The notes under the pieces were generated by a model. The model did not search any database, was not told the DNA's origin, and saw nothing but the letters and a program-made list of their open reading frames with translations. Below are positions 30,499 through 39,946 of a stretch of 64,000 nt of DNA, piece after piece; the first letter of the stretch is position 1, and each line of letters begins with the position of its first letter. The stretch covers positions 372,001 to 436,000 of the forward strand of contig NZ_AODD01000002.1 of the NCBI RefSeq assembly GCF_000525835.1, in the 5' to 3' direction. The DNA comes from Listeria grandensis FSL F6-0971 (GTDB lineage: Bacteria > Bacillota > Bacilli > Lactobacillales > Listeriaceae). The translations under genes were made by a program, and so were the position numbers.

Positions 30499-30501
30499 TG
30501 C

Positions 30502-30547
30502 AAAAAAAATTCGCACTGCCATCTATCTAAAGATTACAATGCGAATT
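30502..30547 (-). terminator. Terminator of oatA on the minus strand
   Basis: AATTCGCA (30508-30515) pairs with TGCGAATT (30540-30547). Read on the minus strand it is followed by seven T's, directly after the acyltransferase stop at 30551. Confidence 0.7.
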
Positions 30548-30550
30548 ATT

Positions 30551-32404
30551 TTAATGTGCCATCTTGCTGGTGAGTAAGTTGACATAGGCTGCGACGCCTT
30601 TCTTTGTTAGATGGACACCATCTTGACCAAAATATTCTGGGTGATTCACAGCGAGGCTATACCAGTCGACATAGGTGACATTGTCATACTCTGCATCGAT
30701 TTTTTTGATGGATTCGTTGACCTCAGATTCCCATTGACGTGGCACGCGTGTATTTACGAGGTAAATGCTGGCCTGGTCAAACATTTGAACAAGTTCTTCC
30801 ATTTTTTTGAGAGCAAAAGGACCATTAGTACCAAGTTCGAGAATCACTGCGCTACCTTTAGAATTATATTTACCGTATTGGGTAGCTGTATTGAGAGCAT
30901 CCGTCATCTGGCGTCCGACTAAACCATCAATCGCGATATTAGGCACAGCTTTTTCTAAAACAGGTTGTATATCAATCATGATGGAATCCCCAATAGCGAC
31001 TGATTGTGCATACTTGATCTGATCAGGTGCTACCGGTTTTTTCGACTCACTTTTCTTAGGTGTTGTTGCCGGCTTTTTCGCTGGATCAGAAGGTGCTGCT
31101 TCTTTTTTCGGAGGGACTACAGACGTTTTTGGTTTTGCGACGGTTTTTACATGTGTTTTTTGCGTGCCTTCCGCGTTTGTTTTAACTGGAATCAAGTTGC
31201 TCATTCCGAGTGCGAAAAATCCTAACAGAAGAACGAGGCTCCCGATAAAAGCCCATTTACCGATTGGATATCCACGCCAGTGTAGCAGTTCTTGTAGGCG
31301 GAATGATTTAATGTAGGGAATAAACCCTTTTTTGCGAATTGGCGTCTCCACATAGCGATAGGAAAGTTCCGCGATAATCAATGTTGCCGCGACCTGCAGG
31401 GCAGCTCGTCCTAAGCTAGGTGTCCCGACTTCCGTAATCGGTGTTGTCAATGTGATGATGGGGTAATGCCACAGGTAAATCCCGTAAGACCTTACGCCGA
31501 TCCAGCGCAGTGGTTTGAAGCTAAATAGTTTACTTAAGTACGAGGCTGGGTGGGCGATCGTTGCAATCATAACGATGGCATTAATCGCAATTAAAAACAT
31601 GCCTCCGCGATATAAAAAGGAATCGTACTCATTAACAGTAGCGACACAGAATACAAAGATGGCGACGCTTATCGTTCCTGCCAAGTTAACGGTGATTTTG
31701 CCGGCCATTGGAATGTTAGGTGATAGTCGTGTAAACGGCCAAACAAAAGCTAGCGCCCCGCCGAGTAATAGGCCAAAAGCACGCGTATCTGTACCGTAAT
31801 AAACACGGCTAGGATCACCATCAGGAGAGTACAAAATAGCCATGACAATCGCAGAAATGATGGCTGCAATCACAATGATGCGCAAAATAATTGCAGGCTT
31901 TTTGATAAATTTCAGGGCACCAAATAAAAATAGTGGCCAAATGATATAAAATTGTTCTTCGATGGCCAGTGACCATAAATTTTTCAGTGGAGAGGCCATT
32001 CCAAATGAATCGAAATAAGAAACGTTATGAAAGATAAACCACCAATTGCTCATATATAGGAAGGAGGCTGTTGCATCTCCTCTTAAAGTGGCAAGCAGTG
32101 GGCGATTGAAGATAACGGCAAAAACGACCACCACGACAATCATTAAATACACAGCTGGAATCAGTCGTCTGAAACGTCCTATCCAAAACTTTTTCAAATC
32201 AATGCGTTCATTTTTTTCCCATTCGGAAAGTAAAATATTTGTAATTAAATAGCCTGACAAAACGAAAAAGATGTCGACTCCCAAGAAACCACCGGAAGCC
32301 CATCCGAAACTGAGATGATAGGCGATGACAGCGATAACTGCCAATGCTCGAAGCCCGTCTATGCTAGGTACGTATTTTCTTTTATGTCGAGCGGATCTCT
32401 CCAT
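30551..32404 (-). CDS. oatA: Peptidoglycan O-acetyltransferase OatA-like
   Basis: A 617-aa membrane protein. The N-terminal ~390 residues are an acyltransferase-3 domain of ~10 TM segments (SIDGLRALAVIAVIAYH, DIFFVLSGYLI). After an extracytoplasmic Lys/Pro-rich linker (~425-475) comes an SGNH esterase-like domain with AIGDSIMID, LGTNGPF and the Asp-His of DGVHLT. This pairing acetylates muramic acid and gives lysozyme resistance. ATG 32404 with TAGGAGAG is chosen over the longer frame. It corresponds in position to lmo1291 (recalled). Confidence 0.9.
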   Translation of the reverse strand: MERSARHKRKYVPSIDGLRALAVIAVIAYHLSFGWASGGFLGVDIFFVLSGYLITNILLSEWEKNERIDLKKFWIGRFRRLIPAVYLMIVVVVVFAVIFNRPLLATLRGDATASFLYMSNWWFIFHNVSYFDSFGMASPLKNLWSLAIEEQFYIIWPLFLFGALKFIKKPAIILRIIVIAAIISAIVMAILYSPDGDPSRVYYGTDTRAFGLLLGGALAFVWPFTRLSPNIPMAGKITVNLAGTISVAIFVFCVATVNEYDSFLYRGGMFLIAINAIVMIATIAHPASYLSKLFSFKPLRWIGVRSYGIYLWHYPIITLTTPITEVGTPSLGRAALQVAATLIIAELSYRYVETPIRKKGFIPYIKSFRLQELLHWRGYPIGKWAFIGSLVLLLGFFALGMSNLIPVKTNAEGTQKTHVKTVAKPKTSVVPPKKEAAPSDPAKKPATTPKKSESKKPVAPDQIKYAQSVAIGDSIMIDIQPVLEKAVPNIAIDGLVGRQMTDALNTATQYGKYNSKGSAVILELGTNGPFALKKMEELVQMFDQASIYLVNTRVPRQWESEVNESIKKIDAEYDNVTYVDWYSLAVNHPEYFGQDGVHLTKKGVAAYVNLLTSKMAH

Positions 32405-32690
32405 GCGATCTCTCCTAACTGCAAATCTATATGGAAAGAATGTTTCCCATTTCAATTGCTAATGTGAAGTAGTAGGAATAATGAAACTGTTATTAAATCC
32501 CCCCGGATGCGTTTAACGTCAAGACGAACACGCTATTCATTGGTTATTCTCTACTAATCTATAATACCACATGTTGCCTAGACTGTAATACGATAGAGGA
32601 GCAAATAACAGGAATTTATTAAATTTGAGACAATTGTCTTATTTATGTATAATAAAAAGGGTAGTAATGTGCATAAATGAGGTGAGGAAT
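32405..32690. promoter_or_regulatory. Divergent oatA/glpQ intergenic region with glpQ promoter
   Basis: 286 bases without a gene. For glpQ there is TTGAGA at 32625-32630, a 17-base spacer and TATAAT at 32648-32653. A perfect 12-bp palindrome AGACAATTGTCT (32628-32639) overlaps the -35 and spacer and looks like an operator. The left half should carry the oatA promoter, which I cannot place with confidence. Confidence 0.6.
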
Positions 32691-33419
32691 TTGACGGAAA
32701 TATTTGCCCATCGAGGGAGTAAAGGCACACACCCAGAAAATACGATACCTGCTTTTTTAGCGGCGGTAAAAGCTGGAGCAGATGGGATTGAACTAGATGT
32801 TCAGCTGAGTAAAGATGGCATTCCCGTTGTAATCCATGACGAAAAAGTCAATCGGACGACGAACGGTTCGGGATTGGTAAAGGATTTTACATTGCGCGAG
32901 CTTTGTAAATTGGATGCTCACCAAGGCTATAGAAAACGTTTGCGAGCATTGTTCAAAAAAACGACGATTCCAACATTGGAGGAAGTCTTGGATGTTTTAG
33001 GTAAATATCCACTAATCTTAAACATCGAACTAAAAACAGATGCGTATGATTATGACGGCATTGAAGAAAAAGTATTAGAACTGTGTCAAAAGAAGGCGGG
33101 GCGGCTGACCTTTTTATTTTGTTCTTTTAATCTGGAGACGCTGGCACGTTTGCGCGCACTTGATAAGCACATCAAGCTTTCTGCAATTACAAAACTAGAT
33201 GTGGAAGACGCTTTAGCGCAACGAGATATACTAAAGCTGGATAGTATTAATCCGCCATTCAAAATTCGGAACATAGACGCGCTTAAAAATGTTCCGACAA
33301 GATGCTGGACTGCAAATAAACCGGGGCAAATCGAAGCGCTCTTTGATGAAGGGGTTCAGGGATTTATGACAGATTTTCCGGCAAAAGCGGTGGAAATCCG
33401 AAAGCGACGAAACAAATAG
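32691..33419 (+). CDS. glpQ: Glycerophosphodiester phosphodiesterase
   Basis: A 242-aa GDPD-family enzyme that releases glycerol-3-phosphate from deacylated phospholipids. Signature residues: FAHRGSKGTHPENT (His7, Arg8, Glu16), ELDVQLSKDGIPVVIHDE and a C-terminal VQGFMTDFP. There is no signal peptide, so it acts in the cytoplasm. TTG 32691 with GAGGTGAGG is preferred to the longer frame from 32625. It lies upstream of glpD, which consumes its product; the glpD leader terminator separates them. Confidence 0.92.
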   Translation: MTEIFAHRGSKGTHPENTIPAFLAAVKAGADGIELDVQLSKDGIPVVIHDEKVNRTTNGSGLVKDFTLRELCKLDAHQGYRKRLRALFKKTTIPTLEEVLDVLGKYPLILNIELKTDAYDYDGIEEKVLELCQKKAGRLTFLFCSFNLETLARLRALDKHIKLSAITKLDVEDALAQRDILKLDSINPPFKIRNIDALKNVPTRCWTANKPGQIEALFDEGVQGFMTDFPAKAVEIRKRRNK

Positions 33420-33487
33420 CTTTACTTTTGACGAGAGGCTGTACTATAATTGGAGACAAGTTAATACTAATTATTGTCTGAGATACG

Positions 33488-33540
33488 GAGAGACTACAAA
33501 TGGCGAGCGCAATCGCTTACTTTGTAGTCTCTCTTTTTTT
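33488..33540 (+). promoter_or_regulatory. glpD leader terminator/antiterminator (GlpP-type control)
   Basis: A perfect 13-bp stem (GAGAGACTACAAA at 33488-33500 with TTTGTAGTCTCTC at 33521-33533) followed by seven T's sits in the leader, 83 bases before the glpD start; TATAAT lies at 33445-33450. In Bacillus subtilis the GlpP antiterminator with glycerol-3-phosphate relieves such a leader terminator of glpD. The same control is likely here. The hairpin creates a false upstream reading frame. Confidence 0.8.
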
Positions 33541-33622
33541 GTGTATCGGTTTAAAGCCAACAAAAAGTGGAAAACAGATGGTGATAGATAGGCTGTATTT
33601 AATTCTAGAGGGGGAAAAAAGA

Positions 33623-35293
33623 ATGGTACAATTATTTTCGGCTTTTGATAGAGAAACGATTCAAACAAAGATGACGGAGGAAACATTTGACCTCGTTATT
33701 GTAGGTGGTGGTATTACCGGTGCAGGGATTGCTCTTGACGCGGTTTCACGTGGTATGAGCGTGGCGCTAATTGAAATGCAAGATTTTGCGGCGGGAACTT
33801 CTAGTAGGTCAACCAAACTGGTGCACGGTGGTTTGCGTTATTTGCAACAATTTGAGATTAAAGAGGTAGCGGATCTTGGGAAAGAGCGCGCGATTGTCTA
33901 TGAAAATGGTCCGCATGTGACAACGCCAGAATGGATGATGCTACCGTTTCATAAAGGTGGTAATATGGGTAAAGTCAGCGCTTCGTTCGGAATTCGTCTT
34001 TACGATTATTTAGCAGGTGTGAAAAAAGAGGAACGTCGTAAAATCTTATCGGCAAAAGAAACATTGGCGAAAAATCCATTTGTGAAAAAAGAAGGCTTGA
34101 AAGGATCGGGTTACTATGTCGAGTACCGGACAGATGATGCACGCTTAACGATTGAAGTTATGAAAAAAGCGGTGGAATTAGGTGCTAAAGTAATCAATTA
34201 TACGAAAGCAGAAAACTTTTTATATGATACAAAGAAGCAGGTTGTAGGTGTCGTGGCACGTGATCGGATTACAGGGAAAGTTTTTGATATCAAGGGACAT
34301 CGGGTTGTCAATGCAGCGGGTCCTTGGGTGGATCGGGTGCGTAAGATGGATTATGCGACGAACAATAAGCATCTTCGTTTGACGAAGGGGATACACTTGG
34401 TCATCGATAAAAAGAAATTCCCAATGGAGCAGGCGGTTTATTTTGACACACCAGACGGTCGAATGGTTTTTGCGATTCCGCGTGAAAAGAAGGTTTATGT
34501 GGGTACAACGGATACGGTGTATGACGAAATGGTGATTAATCCGAAAGCGAATGAAGAGGATCATAAATATGTGATTAAGGCGATCAACTATATGTTTCCA
34601 GATGTGCATATTAGCGAAAATGACATTGAATCGAGCTGGGCAGGGGTTCGTCCACTGATCTATGAAGAAGGCAAAGATCCATCTGAAATTTCGCGGAAGG
34701 ATGAAGTCTGGTTTTCGGAAAGTGGCTTAATTACGATGGCTGGAGGAAAACTAACTGGGTATCGCAAAATGGCTGAAAAACTACTAGATGAAGTCACAAA
34801 AGCGCTGTCCAAAGAAACTGGTAAGAAATTCAAAGCTGTACAAACACATCATTTACCAATTTCGGGTGGGGATGTAGGCGGTTCCGATAATATTGATGCT
34901 TTCATCGAGAAAAAAGCGAAAGAAGGAAACAATCGCTTTGGTTGGACATTGGCGGAAGGTCGTGAACTTGCCAAACGTTACGGCTCTAATATTGATCACG
35001 TCTTTACCTACGCGCAAGAGCACAAAGAGAACGGGACATCTGCTTTGCCGAACAGTTTGTATGCGCAGCTACATTATGCGATTTATCAGGAAGCTGTCAT
35101 TCATCCGATTGATTTCTTGCTTCGTCGTACGGGCTATCTTTTGTTTGATATGCCATACTTGTTGGAGTGGAAAGAAGAAGTTATCAAAGACATGGATAAT
35201 TTATTTCAATGGGATGCAGCAACTAAAGAACAATTGGTTGCGGAATTGCAAACGCAGATTGATGATGCGCGCGAGCCAGCGGATTGGCATTGA
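33623..35293 (+). CDS. glpD: Aerobic glycerol-3-phosphate dehydrogenase
   Basis: A 556-aa FAD enzyme that oxidises glycerol-3-phosphate to dihydroxyacetone phosphate and passes electrons to quinone at the membrane. The FAD fold is [20 protein letters not shown] (~26-45); [15 protein letters not shown] and the WAGVRPL and [11 protein letters not shown] segments are typical. ATG 33623 follows GAGGGGG; the longer frame from 33500 reads through the leader hairpin and is rejected. Only 85 bases separate it from miaA. Confidence 0.96.
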   Translation: MVQLFSAFDRETIQTKMTEETFDLVIVGGGITGAGIALDAVSRGMSVALIEMQDFAAGTSSRSTKLVHGGLRYLQQFEIKEVADLGKERAIVYENGPHVTTPEWMMLPFHKGGNMGKVSASFGIRLYDYLAGVKKEERRKILSAKETLAKNPFVKKEGLKGSGYYVEYRTDDARLTIEVMKKAVELGAKVINYTKAENFLYDTKKQVVGVVARDRITGKVFDIKGHRVVNAAGPWVDRVRKMDYATNNKHLRLTKGIHLVIDKKKFPMEQAVYFDTPDGRMVFAIPREKKVYVGTTDTVYDEMVINPKANEEDHKYVIKAINYMFPDVHISENDIESSWAGVRPLIYEEGKDPSEISRKDEVWFSESGLITMAGGKLTGYRKMAEKLLDEVTKALSKETGKKFKAVQTHHLPISGGDVGGSDNIDAFIEKKAKEGNNRFGWTLAEGRELAKRYGSNIDHVFTYAQEHKENGTSALPNSLYAQLHYAIYQEAVIHPIDFLLRRTGYLLFDMPYLLEWKEEVIKDMDNLFQWDAATKEQLVAELQTQIDDAREPADWH

Positions 35294-35378
35294 TCGATTT
35301 CTAACAATAGTATAATAAAACCTCCCTTTACAAATCTTCATTTTATGATACATTGGAGATATGGAAGGGGAGGTTTTT

Positions 35379-36296
35379 TTGAGCAAAATTCCCGTTATTG
35401 TAATTGTTGGCCCGACTGCGGTTGGGAAGACGGCGTTAAGTATCGAATTGGCGCAAAAATTTGATGGAGAGATTATCAGTGGTGACTCCATGCAGGTGTA
35501 TCGTGGGCTTGATATTGGCACTGCAAAAATAACGCCCGAAGAGATGGCTGGTATCCCGCATTATTTGATTGATATTAGGGAGCCGAGCGAAACCTATGAT
35601 GTTTCGGAGTTCAAACGGGAAACGCATCAATTGATTCGAGATATTTGGAAACGAGGAAAAATCCCTTTTTTGGTTGGTGGAACAGGGCTTTATGTGCAGT
35701 CTGTGCTTTATGATTATACGTTTTCCGAGGTGAAAAGCGATCCTGTTTTTCGTGAAGAACTGGCGAAAAAGCCGAGTGAAACGTTACTTTCTATGCTTCG
35801 TGAGGTTGATCCTGAAAGTGCGAATAGCTTGCATGCCAATAACCCGAGGCGTATTATCAGGGCACTCGAAGTTTACCATCTATCTGGCAAGAAGTTTTCG
35901 GAGTTGCAGAATCAAGAGGCGCAATCGAGCGAGTTTGACCCGCTTTTGATTGGATTGAATCGTGAGCGTTCTGAGCTTTATGCGCGGATTAATTTGCGTG
36001 TAGAGTTGATGCTTGCGCAGGGATTACTTGAGGAAGCACGCAGATTTTATGATACAGGTGTTCGTGATGTGCCGGCTGCCCGAGGCATTGGTTATAAAGA
36101 ACTGTTTACATATTTTGATGGGAATATGGCACTTGCTGATGCGACAGAGCTGTTACAGCGGAACTCCAGGCGTTTTGCGAAGCGACAGTTGACTTGGTTT
36201 CGAAATCGCTTAGATGTGCATTGGTTTGATACTGGAGAATCAGGAATAAACAGTGTAATAGCAATGGAAATAAAGCAGTTTTTGAAAAGGGAATAG
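35379..36296 (+). CDS. miaA: tRNA dimethylallyltransferase MiaA
   Basis: A 305-aa enzyme that adds a dimethylallyl group to A37 of tRNAs reading UNN codons. The P-loop GPTAVGKT is at 11-18, then SGDSMQVYRGLDIGTAK, the HYLIDI segment and GGTGLYVQS. TTG 35379 is preferred: GGGGAGG is 5 bases upstream and the protein then starts SKIPVIVIVG. It precedes hfq, the widely conserved miaA-hfq-hflX order. Confidence 0.96.
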   Translation: MSKIPVIVIVGPTAVGKTALSIELAQKFDGEIISGDSMQVYRGLDIGTAKITPEEMAGIPHYLIDIREPSETYDVSEFKRETHQLIRDIWKRGKIPFLVGGTGLYVQSVLYDYTFSEVKSDPVFREELAKKPSETLLSMLREVDPESANSLHANNPRRIIRALEVYHLSGKKFSELQNQEAQSSEFDPLLIGLNRERSELYARINLRVELMLAQGLLEEARRFYDTGVRDVPAARGIGYKELFTYFDGNMALADATELLQRNSRRFAKRQLTWFRNRLDVHWFDTGESGINSVIAMEIKQFLKRE

Positions 36297-36438
36297 GGTG
36301 TTTTAATCGGGGCTAAACAGGGTATTTGAAACTAGCAGAGAAAAAAGAATCTTTTTTTAGGGAGTGCAATTTGTAGTTCTTGTGCATTTCGTTTAAAATG
36401 AAGATAACTTAAAAGATAGAGAATAGGAGCGATTCGAT

Positions 36439-36672
36439 ATGAAACAAGGTGGGCAAGGGTTACAGGATCATTATTTAAATCAATTGAGGAAAGAGAAAAT
36501 TTTGGCAACAGTGTTTTTAACAAATGGATTCCAGTTACGCGGTCGGGTTATTAGCTTTGATAACTTTACGGTGTTACTAGACGTCGATGGCAAGCAACAG
36601 CTCGTTTTTAAGCATGCTATTTCGACGTTCTCACCACAAAAAAATGTAGCTTTGAAATCGGACGATGAATAG
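36439..36672 (+). CDS. hfq: RNA chaperone Hfq
   Basis: A 77-aa Sm-like protein that forms a hexamer and helps small RNAs pair with targets. The Sm1 part [23 protein letters not shown] and the Sm2 part VFKHAIS are present; the C-terminal tail is short, as usual in Firmicutes. AGGAG precedes the ATG. It lies 142 bases after miaA with no clear terminator between, and hflX follows. Confidence 0.96.
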   Translation: MKQGGQGLQDHYLNQLRKEKILATVFLTNGFQLRGRVISFDNFTVLLDVDGKQQLVFKHAISTFSPQKNVALKSDDE

Positions 36673-36824
36673 GCTGATTGAATTTAAAAAATGAAGGATA
36701 AAGTCGAATGTGATGCGCTAGTACTACAAAGCGTGTGCGTTCGGCTTTTATAATGGTTTTCGTCTTTCTTTGTAGGGCTATTTATGCTACGATGAAAGGA
36801 AGATACGATGGGAGTGCGGAAACA

Positions 36825-38036
36825 ATGGTGGAACGAGTGATATTGGTAGGCTGTGAGTTGCCTAAAGTGACAGAAGAACATTTTTATTATTCGATGCTAG
36901 AATTGGGGAACTTGGCGAAAACGGCGCAAGCAGAAGTCGTCGGAGAAGTGACGCAGAAACGGGAACGTGTACATCCAGCTACTTTTGTAGGGTCGGGGAA
37001 AATAGAGGAGATTGCAGCATTTGTCGCTGAAATGGATGTCGATGTGGTGTTGTTTAATAGTGAATTGAGCGCAACACAGGTACGGAATATTGCGAAGATC
37101 GTTGACGCACGTATTCTTGATCGGACGCAATTGATTTTAGATATTTTTGCGATGCGGGCGAAAACACGGGAAGGCAAATTGCAAGTTGCCTTGGCGCAAT
37201 ATCAATATTTATTGCCTAGGCTGAGCGGTCAAGGGATTTCTTTGTCGCGTCTTGGTGGTGGAATTGGAACGCGTGGCCCTGGGGAGACAAAGTTGGAGAT
37301 GGATCGTCGTCATATCCGGCAGAAGATGGTGGATATTAAGAAGCAGCTCGATGTTGTAGTGAAGCATCGTGAGCGTATGACTTCGCGTCGTAACGACCAG
37401 GCCATTTTTCGGTTTGGGCTCATCGGCTATACGAATGCGGGGAAATCGACGCTATTTAATAGATTAAGTGATGCGAAGACCCTTGAGGAAGATCAGCTAT
37501 TTGCTACACTTGATCCAACAACCCGAAAAATGCCCTTTTCAGAAGGATATACGGCGCTTTTAACAGACACAGTTGGTTTTATTCAAGATTTGCCAACAAC
37601 GGTTGTTGCGGCTTTTCGTTCCACGCTGGAGGAAACGGCGAATGTGGATGTTCTTTTGCATGTGGTGGATTGCTCTAATCCTGATTACGTACAACACGAG
37701 CGAACAGTTTTGACGCTGTTAGAAGAGCTAGAGATGCAGCATATTCCGATTTTAACAGTGTACAATAAAAAGGACTGCCAATTGCCGTATTTTATTCCGA
37801 CACAGCCAAATTATGTAGAAGTAAGTGCGTTGGAAGAGTCGTCTCAGTATTTTTTGAAGGAAAAAATGTTATGGGAAATTAAGCAGCTTTGGCAACCGTA
37901 TGTAGCCAGTATTCCAGCAAGTGACGGCAGGATGTTACATAAATATAAACATGATACGGTAGTGATCGAGGAAGAATTTGATGAAGCAACAGAATGTTAC
38001 CGATTAAAAGGCTATCAAGCACGAAAGGAAAACTAA
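36825..38036 (+). CDS. hflX: GTPase HflX
   Basis: A 403-aa ribosome-associated GTPase that splits stalled ribosomes under stress. N-terminal HflX domain with FVGSGKIEEI and the RLSGQGISLSRLGGGIGTRG glycine-rich linker, then the G domain: G1 GYTNAGKST, G3 DTVGFIQDLP, G4 NKKD. ATG 36825 is chosen (GGGAGTG upstream); the frame extends to 36735 without a better site. The stop is 1 base before the ynbB start region. Confidence 0.94.
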   Translation: MVERVILVGCELPKVTEEHFYYSMLELGNLAKTAQAEVVGEVTQKRERVHPATFVGSGKIEEIAAFVAEMDVDVVLFNSELSATQVRNIAKIVDARILDRTQLILDIFAMRAKTREGKLQVALAQYQYLLPRLSGQGISLSRLGGGIGTRGPGETKLEMDRRHIRQKMVDIKKQLDVVVKHRERMTSRRNDQAIFRFGLIGYTNAGKSTLFNRLSDAKTLEEDQLFATLDPTTRKMPFSEGYTALLTDTVGFIQDLPTTVVAAFRSTLEETANVDVLLHVVDCSNPDYVQHERTVLTLLEELEMQHIPILTVYNKKDCQLPYFIPTQPNYVEVSALEESSQYFLKEKMLWEIKQLWQPYVASIPASDGRMLHKYKHDTVVIEEEFDEATECYRLKGYQARKEN

Positions 38037-38037
38037 A

Positions 38038-39324
38038 ATGACATCATTTTTTAAACAAATACCGGAAGAAATACGCCAATTGGCTGACGAGGTAGAAGCG
38101 AAGTTGCACGTATTTCAGAAAGACAGTGAGCTAATTGCGGAAGAAAATCAATGGAAAGTAATGCAAGCTTTTCAGAAAAATCGGGTAAGTGACTTTCATT
38201 TCACGCCATCGACGGGTTATGGCTATGATGATGACGGTCGTGATACACTAGAGCGGGTTTATGCAGACGTTTTCAAGGCGGAAGCGGCACTTGTGCGTCC
38301 ACAGATTATTTCGGGTACGCACGCTATTTCGACGGCTTTATTTGGCGTCCTTCGCCCAGGGGATGATCTGTTATACATGACGGGTGCGCCGTATGATACG
38401 CTAGAAGAGATTGTTGGCATTCGTGGTTCGGGGAAAGGTTCGTTAAAGGAATATCAGATTGGCTATGATATGGTACCGTTACTAGCCGATGGTTCTGTAG
38501 ATTTTGAGTTGGTTCGAACGAAGGTAAAGTCGACTACGAAAATGATTGGCATTCAACGTTCTCGAGGTTATGCAGACCGCCCTTCTTTTACCATTGCGAA
38601 AATGAAAGAGATGATTGCGTTTGTTCGTGAGTTGAAGTCTGATGTGATTGTTTTTGTGGATAATTGTTACGGTGAATTTGTCGAAGTGATGGAGCCTATT
38701 GAGGTAGGTGCTGATTTGATTGCAGGTTCTTTAATTAAAAACCCAGGCGGTGGTTTAGCGAAAACAGGCGGATATATTGCTGGTCGAGCAGATTTGGTGG
38801 AATTGTGCGCTTACCGACTTACAACACCTGGAATTGGTGCGGAGGCGGGTGCTTCTTTATACAGTTTACTTGAGATGTACCAAGGTTTTTTCTTAGCACC
38901 TCATGTTGTTTCGCAAGCGATTAAGGGAGCGCGTTTTACAGCGGGAATTTTAGGTGCATTTCAGATTCAAACGGATCCATCTTGGGATGCTCCGCGCACG
39001 GATTTAATTCAAAGTGTGTCCTTTCATAGTCGTGAAAAAATGGTTGCTTTTGCTCAGGCCATTCAGGCTGCTTCACCAATTAATGCACATGTTGTCCCAG
39101 AAGGTGCCTATATGCCTGGATATGAAAATGACGTTATCATGGCAGCAGGAACTTTTATACAAGGAGCAAGTTTAGAACTAACCGCAGACGGACCAATTAG
39201 GGAACCTTATCAGTTGTATGTGCAAGGAGGCCTTACATATGAGCATGTGAAGCTTGCTGTACTAGTAGCAACGAGTCGTTTAGTAGAGCAAAATCTATTA
39301 ACGATCACGCAAGTAACAGAGTAA
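38038..39324 (+). CDS. ynbB: PLP-dependent cystathionine-beta-lyase-like protein (YnbB, aluminium-resistance family)
   Basis: A 428-aa fold-type-I PLP protein. The likely Schiff-base lysine is in AGSLIKNPGGG; FVDNCYGEFVE gives the PLP-facing aspartate, and the protein contains IISGTHAIS and RSRGYADRPS. The family is annotated as 'aluminium resistance' or methionine-gamma-lyase-related, but its substrate is not settled. GAAAGGA precedes the ATG, right after hflX. In Bacillus the same order hfq-hflX-ynbB-glnR-glnA occurs. Confidence 0.9.
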   Translation: MTSFFKQIPEEIRQLADEVEAKLHVFQKDSELIAEENQWKVMQAFQKNRVSDFHFTPSTGYGYDDDGRDTLERVYADVFKAEAALVRPQIISGTHAISTALFGVLRPGDDLLYMTGAPYDTLEEIVGIRGSGKGSLKEYQIGYDMVPLLADGSVDFELVRTKVKSTTKMIGIQRSRGYADRPSFTIAKMKEMIAFVRELKSDVIVFVDNCYGEFVEVMEPIEVGADLIAGSLIKNPGGGLAKTGGYIAGRADLVELCAYRLTTPGIGAEAGASLYSLLEMYQGFFLAPHVVSQAIKGARFTAGILGAFQIQTDPSWDAPRTDLIQSVSFHSREKMVAFAQAIQAASPINAHVVPEGAYMPGYENDVIMAAGTFIQGASLELTADGPIREPYQLYVQGGLTYEHVKLAVLVATSRLVEQNLLTITQVTE

Positions 39325-39346
39325 CATGAAGATGTAAAAAAATTTG

Positions 39347-39380
39347 AAAAACAGTAAATTTATTTTTTGCTGTTTTTTTA
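39347..39380 (+). terminator. Terminator after ynbB
   Basis: AAAACAG and CTGTTTT form a 7-bp stem around an AT-rich loop, followed by T's. Confidence 0.5.
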
Positions 39381-39420
39381 TTTTAACTCTAAATGATTGG
39401 TACAACAGTGTTTTTATTTA

Positions 39421-39471
39421 TGTTAGATTATCTGACATCGATTTGACAAAAGATTTAACATACATTATAAT
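39421..39471 (+). promoter_or_regulatory. glnRA promoter with two GlnR/TnrA-type operators
   Basis: TTGACA (39443-39448), 17 bases, TATAAT (39466-39471) is a consensus sigma-A promoter. Box one, TGTTA-N7-TGACA at 39421-39437, fits the GlnR/TnrA pattern TGTNA-N7-TNACA exactly. Box two, TGACA-N7-TAACA at 39444-39460, overlaps the -35 and spacer with one deviation. The arrangement mirrors the double operator of Bacillus glnRA and predicts autorepression in nitrogen excess. Confidence 0.85.
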
Positions 39472-39519
39472 GCAACTAACATATGAAAAATACGTGGTTT
39501 TCCGAAGGGGGAAAAAGTC

Positions 39520-39888
39520 GTGAGTGAAAAAGAAATTAGAAGATCGATGCCTCTTTTTCCGATAGGTCCTGTCATGAAGCTTACAGATCTTACCGCACGT
39601 CAAATACGTTATTATGAGGATCAAGGATTAATTCATCCAGCAAGAAATCAAGGGAATCATCGTTTGTACTCGCTTCAGGACATCGATATACTGCTTGAGA
39701 TTAAAGACTACTTAAATGATGGTCTGAATATTGCAGGAATTAAGAAAATGTACCAAATGCAGCAAGAGGAACAAAAGTTACCGCTCACCGATGAGGATGT
39801 ACGTAAGATTTTACGAAAAGAAATGCAACAAGCAGGCCGTTTTGTGAAACAAGATGCTTCTGGGAAACAGCAATTACCGAGATTTTGA
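39520..39888 (+). CDS. glnR: Nitrogen-response repressor GlnR
   Basis: A 122-aa MerR-type regulator. The winged helix is at ~17-60 ([20 protein letters not shown]), followed by a dimerisation helix ([20 protein letters not shown]) and the C-terminal tail that senses feedback-inhibited glutamine synthetase. It starts with GTG after AAGGGGG. It is in an operon with glnA 58 bases downstream, and its own promoter carries two matching operators. Confidence 0.95.
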   Translation: MSEKEIRRSMPLFPIGPVMKLTDLTARQIRYYEDQGLIHPARNQGNHRLYSLQDIDILLEIKDYLNDGLNIAGIKKMYQMQQEEQKLPLTDEDVRKILRKEMQQAGRFVKQDASGKQQLPRF

Positions 39889-39946
39889 CACACGATATTT
39901 ACTTTTAAAAAGTTTATATAATATCAATTATTGGGAGGATTTAATT

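Noticed and set aside
33500-33622. N-terminal extension of GlpD
   Set aside because: This stretch is the leader hairpin and its T run; a strong binding site stands before ATG 33623.
36735-36824. 30-residue extension of HflX
   Set aside because: Hydrophobic and unlike HflX, with no ribosome binding site; the protein aligns from ATG 36825.
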